A stretch of 64,000 bases of DNA from Paenibacillus mangrovi (lineage in GTDB: Bacteria; Bacillota; Bacilli; Paenibacillales; Paenibacillaceae): the NCBI RefSeq assembly GCF_022898935.1, contig NZ_JALIRP010000002.1, positions 62,001-126,000 of the forward strand, read 5' to 3'. Positions 61,403-64,000 of the stretch are shown here, piece by piece. The notes under the pieces are model-generated. The model saw only the letters and a program-made list of their open reading frames with translations. It was not told where the DNA came from and did no database searches. How positions within the stretch are numbered: the first letter of the stretch is position 1; each line of letters starts with the position of its first letter. The position numbers and the translations under genes were made by a program.

Positions 61403-62053
61403 TTATATCCCAGGCAGCAGCGGTGTCTTCAGAAGCGATGGTGTTACCCATTTCATCATAGCCGGAGTCACCCATGTTTCAAAAGAGGATATTCCCAGCA
61501 TAATCAGACACATGACAATGGTTAATCCGACATAAGACGCGAACGGGCGTATGACATTCACCCGGCTGTGCGTTATGACCCTGTCCTTAATCACATGCAG
61601 TGAAAAAGCAATGGCAGATACACTGGAGACGATCAGGACCGGAATAATGAGCAGATTGGGAGGAGCCACCGACACCATAGCAAAAAGAAGACCCTTCCAT
61701 GAAAATTGCCCTACCAGATAGCCCACCGTGAATCCGATCAGCACACCCTTCAAAAAATCAAGAATAAGAATTCCGGGCAGTCCGATCACGGATAATCCGA
61801 GAAACCAGATCAGGCCCACCCATTTCAAATGCAGACCGGCAATATTCCAGAAGGAATCTACGGCACCCGTCCCCGTTTCACTTTGATCCACTGTCAGGAA
61901 AAAATTTTGCAGATACCGCCCCAGGTCCTGCTGCTGCTCCAGCGACAACGCATTTACCATTAGAGCACCGAAAATGACCCCGACAAGAAAAAGCACGGCA
62001 ACGAAAATATAGAGAACCGTTTGTTCCTTCAAGGTATGGCGGAAAGTTCGCAT
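61403..62053 (-). CDS. spoIIM: Stage II sporulation protein M
   Basis: Membrane subunit of the SpoIIDMP engulfment complex. The 216-residue protein has five hydrophobic segments and GQFSWKGLLFAMVSVAPPNLL in the middle. Start ATG 62053 (MRTFRHTLKEQ) follows GGAAGGGGGAAA. A weak sigma-E-like pair (ACATAGT, 14 bases, CATAGAGT) lies upstream, consistent with mother-cell expression. Confidence 0.93.
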   Translation of the reverse strand: MRTFRHTLKEQTVLYIFVAVLFLVGVIFGALMVNALSLEQQQDLGRYLQNFFLTVDQSETGTGAVDSFWNIAGLHLKWVGLIWFLGLSVIGLPGILILDFLKGVLIGFTVGYLVGQFSWKGLLFAMVSVAPPNLLIIPVLIVSSVSAIAFSLHVIKDRVITHSRVNVIRPFASYVGLTIVMCLIMLGISSFETWVTPAMMKWVTPSLLKTPLLPGI

Positions 62054-62108
62054 ACAGGATTTCCCCCTTCCTATCACATACCTCTACTCTATGAAGACAA
62101 GCTGCTAA

Positions 62109-63350
62109 CTATGTCTTGTCTGTAGACGGTGCCGCTACTTTGCCGTAAGTTCCTCCCCCACCGGAAGTAAGCAAAAGTGAACCGTTTCTTGATTGAACGA
62201 TTTGATTCGCCATCCCGGCACCAACAACTTCAGCCAGTTCTTCTTCGGAGGCCCGGTGCAAAATGGACATTTCCGTCCCGAAACGGTCCAGTAATCTCTT
62301 CATCGTCGCTTTTCCAAGTCCCGGAATAAACTCCAGGGGCACCTGATAATGATACACTGGTCGATCCGCAGGCATCCAGGCTTCCTTACGGTCGGCGATT
62401 TCCAGGATCCGGTCCAGAACACCTTGTACTTTCTTCGTTCCACCACAGTACGGGCATGCTCCCGTAATGACCGTATCCTGATCCTGATCTAGGATAAGGC
62501 TGCAGCTCAGGCAGTATGTGCGGTGGTACTTGCCAAGGCGCGGGTTCAGCCCATAATTGGCCGTCACCCTGCGTCCTTCAGCGTATCCAAGCGCCAGTAC
62601 AAGCTCATGGAAGCTTGGCTCCTTCATCCGGATGCGGTTATACTCCCGTCCGATCTTACCCAGGGAATGGGCATCGGAATTGGTGACAAAGGTAAAGTCG
62701 TCGAGCTCGGAAATAAGTCCAGCCATCTCCGAATCGGCGCTCAGCCCAAGCTCTACTCCGCTGATCATCGAAAGATCCAAGACTTCGGACATCCTCGGCG
62801 CTACGTTTCCATATATCCCTTTATGCGGTGTAAATACATGCGCTGGAATCATGATGCCGCCTCTGGCATAAATCTCCTCCTGAAGAGTGATACCAGACAC
62901 ATAGATGCGCTGAGAGCTCAGATTCACATTTTTCATATGCTTCGTCATCCATGCCGTGAAATGCTGCATGACGGAGAGGTTTGGGAAATAAGCGAGCAGA
63001 TGAGCAGCGCCTTTACCCTCCTCGTAAATCTCAATTTCACTTCCAAGCACAATCGTAGTTCCGCGATAAGAAATGCCCCCGCCTTCCAGCTCCGTCATTT
63101 CCCCGGCGTACAAGCAGTCCATAATATCCTTTTGCACTTCAGGCGAGTGGCAGTCAATGATTCCCACCATGTCGATGCCTTTGCGCCCGGCTGCTTCCTT
63201 CGCAATATTAGCAAAAGTCAGATCCTTGCTACCGGTAATTTTAACTGCCTGTCCGGAAGTCGCACGCCCGATATGGATATGCAGATCGGCATAGTACTCA
63301 TCCAACTTGAAGTTCTCTTTTGACGCCAAGTCTGGATTTTCGTTGCTCAT
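62109..63350 (-). CDS. EndoQ-like PHP-domain endonuclease (YqxK-like)
   Basis: The N-terminal PHP phosphoesterase domain has DLHIHIGR and IIDCH with metal-binding His/Asp and NSDAHSL. A zinc ribbon (CLSCS, CPYCGG, about residues 286-306) and a helix-hairpin-helix segment (FIPGLGKATMKRLLDRFG) follow. This is the layout of Endonuclease Q, which nicks DNA beside deaminated bases. 413 residues. Position corresponds to B. subtilis yqxK. The repair role is from the family. Confidence 0.85.
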   Translation of the reverse strand: MSNENPDLASKENFKLDEYYADLHIHIGRATSGQAVKITGSKDLTFANIAKEAAGRKGIDMVGIIDCHSPEVQKDIMDCLYAGEMTELEGGGISYRGTTIVLGSEIEIYEEGKGAAHLLAYFPNLSVMQHFTAWMTKHMKNVNLSSQRIYVSGITLQEEIYARGGIMIPAHVFTPHKGIYGNVAPRMSEVLDLSMISGVELGLSADSEMAGLISELDDFTFVTNSDAHSLGKIGREYNRIRMKEPSFHELVLALGYAEGRRVTANYGLNPRLGKYHRTYCLSCSLILDQDQDTVITGACPYCGGTKKVQGVLDRILEIADRKEAWMPADRPVYHYQVPLEFIPGLGKATMKRLLDRFGTEMSILHRASEEELAEVVGAGMANQIVQSRNGSLLLTSGGGGTYGKVAAPSTDKT

Positions 63351-63919
63351 AGTCCGAACGTCCCTGTCACTTGCTTCAGCTTCAAGGCATATACAGCCAT
63401 GATGGTTTTGGCATCGCTAATTCTGCCGGATCCAATCGCTGCTTCAGCCTCTTCCAGAGTCAGTTCATAAAGCTCCAGAAATTCATCCTCATCCGGAGCG
63501 GCGTCCCCGCTTTCGAGTTCTTCCGCTACATATAAATGGATGATTTCGTCCGCAAAACCTGGAGATGTGTAGAAAGAATGAAGAAGTCTGAGATCTTTGC
63601 ACACATAGCCGGTCTCCTCCTGCAATTCCCGCTTGGCAGCTTCCAGAGGATCCTCCCCCTTTTCCAGCTTTCCAGCAGGGATCTCGAGTTCGCAGCGACC
63701 CATGGCTTGTCTGAATTGATCCACCATGATGATCTTACCATCATGAACAGCAAGCACAGCCACCGCGCCTGGATGTTTGATAATTTCTCTAGAAGCCGTG
63801 CTGCCATCTGGCAAGCGGACGGTATCGATTTGCAGCGATATGACTTTCCCATCAAAAATCGGCTTGGTTGAAACCGTTACTTCGTCAAGTTTTGAGTTTG
63901 GTCTGGAAAAATTATTCAA
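63347..63919 (-). CDS. nudF: ADP-ribose pyrophosphatase (Nudix)
   Basis: Hydrolyses ADP-ribose. The Nudix box runs from GKLEKGEDPLEAAKRELQEE into TGYV (Gx5Ex7REUxEEx). I choose TTG 63919 (LNNFSRPNSKLDEV) because AAGGAGAG lies about nine bases upstream; a GTG two codons earlier is too close, and an ATG at 63952 precedes the ribosome site. The 190-residue length fits the family. The gene's stop overlaps the EndoQ-like start (ATGA). Confidence 0.9.
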   Translation of the reverse strand: MNNFSRPNSKLDEVTVSTKPIFDGKVISLQIDTVRLPDGSTASREIIKHPGAVAVLAVHDGKIIMVDQFRQAMGRCELEIPAGKLEKGEDPLEAAKRELQEETGYVCKDLRLLHSFYTSPGFADEIIHLYVAEELESGDAAPDEDEFLELYELTLEEAEAAIGSGRISDAKTIMAVYALKLKQVTGTFGL

Positions 63920-64000
63920 CGTCACATCTCTCCTTATTTTAAAAACAAGCATGTTTGTCCAAGCTGACACATATGGTGTTATTATAACAAACTTCAAGCG

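Overview
The window reads as chromosomal backbone of an endospore-forming Firmicute, most likely Paenibacillus or a close relative. The reasons are the many sporulation genes (spoIVA, spoVIF, spmAB, dacB, ytfJ, spoVAA/AB/AF, spoIIAA-AB-sigF, dacF, spoIIM), strong AGGAGG-type ribosome sites with frequent TTG and GTG starts, and gene order that follows the Bacillus subtilis trp-aro/res/rib/spoIIA region with several deviations. Nearly every gene is on the minus strand. The plus-strand exceptions are a 43-codon gene at 11604, a polysaccharide deacetylase lipoprotein at 28133 and serA at 31821. I see no tRNA, rRNA, insertion sequence, prophage or CRISPR array.

Bases 1-11.5 kb, read in the direction of transcription from high to low coordinate: mtrB (the TRAP protein), an unknown membrane-anchored protein, hepS-menG-ubiA-ubiX-hepT (menaquinone side chain and ring), ndk-cheR, a 60-residue protein, then aroC-aroB-aroH-trpE. 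Upstream of trpE is a leader with ten perfectly spaced (G/U)AG triplets (a TRAP site), a pairing that could form an antiterminator, a UUCG-capped terminator, and an unexpected short reading frame with two Trp codons. The regulator and its target are therefore about 10 kb apart in the same window.

Bases 11.5-26 kb: a three-way-junction inverted-repeat element, HU, spoIVA with a sigma-E-like promoter, a YphF-like lipoprotein, two 2Fe-2S ferredoxins around a nucleotidyltransferase-fold protein, a DUF2768 protein, spoVIF, gpsA-plsY-der, rpsA-like, plsC-cmk, ypfB, a PilZ protein and ypeB. The sleB gene that normally partners ypeB is not beside it.

Bases 26-44.6 kb: prsW, mecA, a YtxH-like protein, the divergent deacetylase, a phosphoesterase, a basic single-TM protein, a CPBP protease, then T-box-serA, resABC-resDE, rluB, a minimal PGRP-type amidase, spmAB, dacB, ytfJ and ytfI-like.

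Bases 44.7-64 kb: scpAB, the FMN-riboswitch-controlled ribD-E-BA-H operon, ppiB, lysA, a reduced spoVA cluster (AA, AB and AF only), spoIIAA-AB-sigF, dacF, punA, xerD with Lys at the Arg-I position, yqzK, fur, spoIIM, an EndoQ-like nuclease and nudF. Candidate sigma-E, sigma-G and sigma-H promoters fit the expected compartments. All protein functions are assigned by recognising motifs and gene order by eye; no database search was run.
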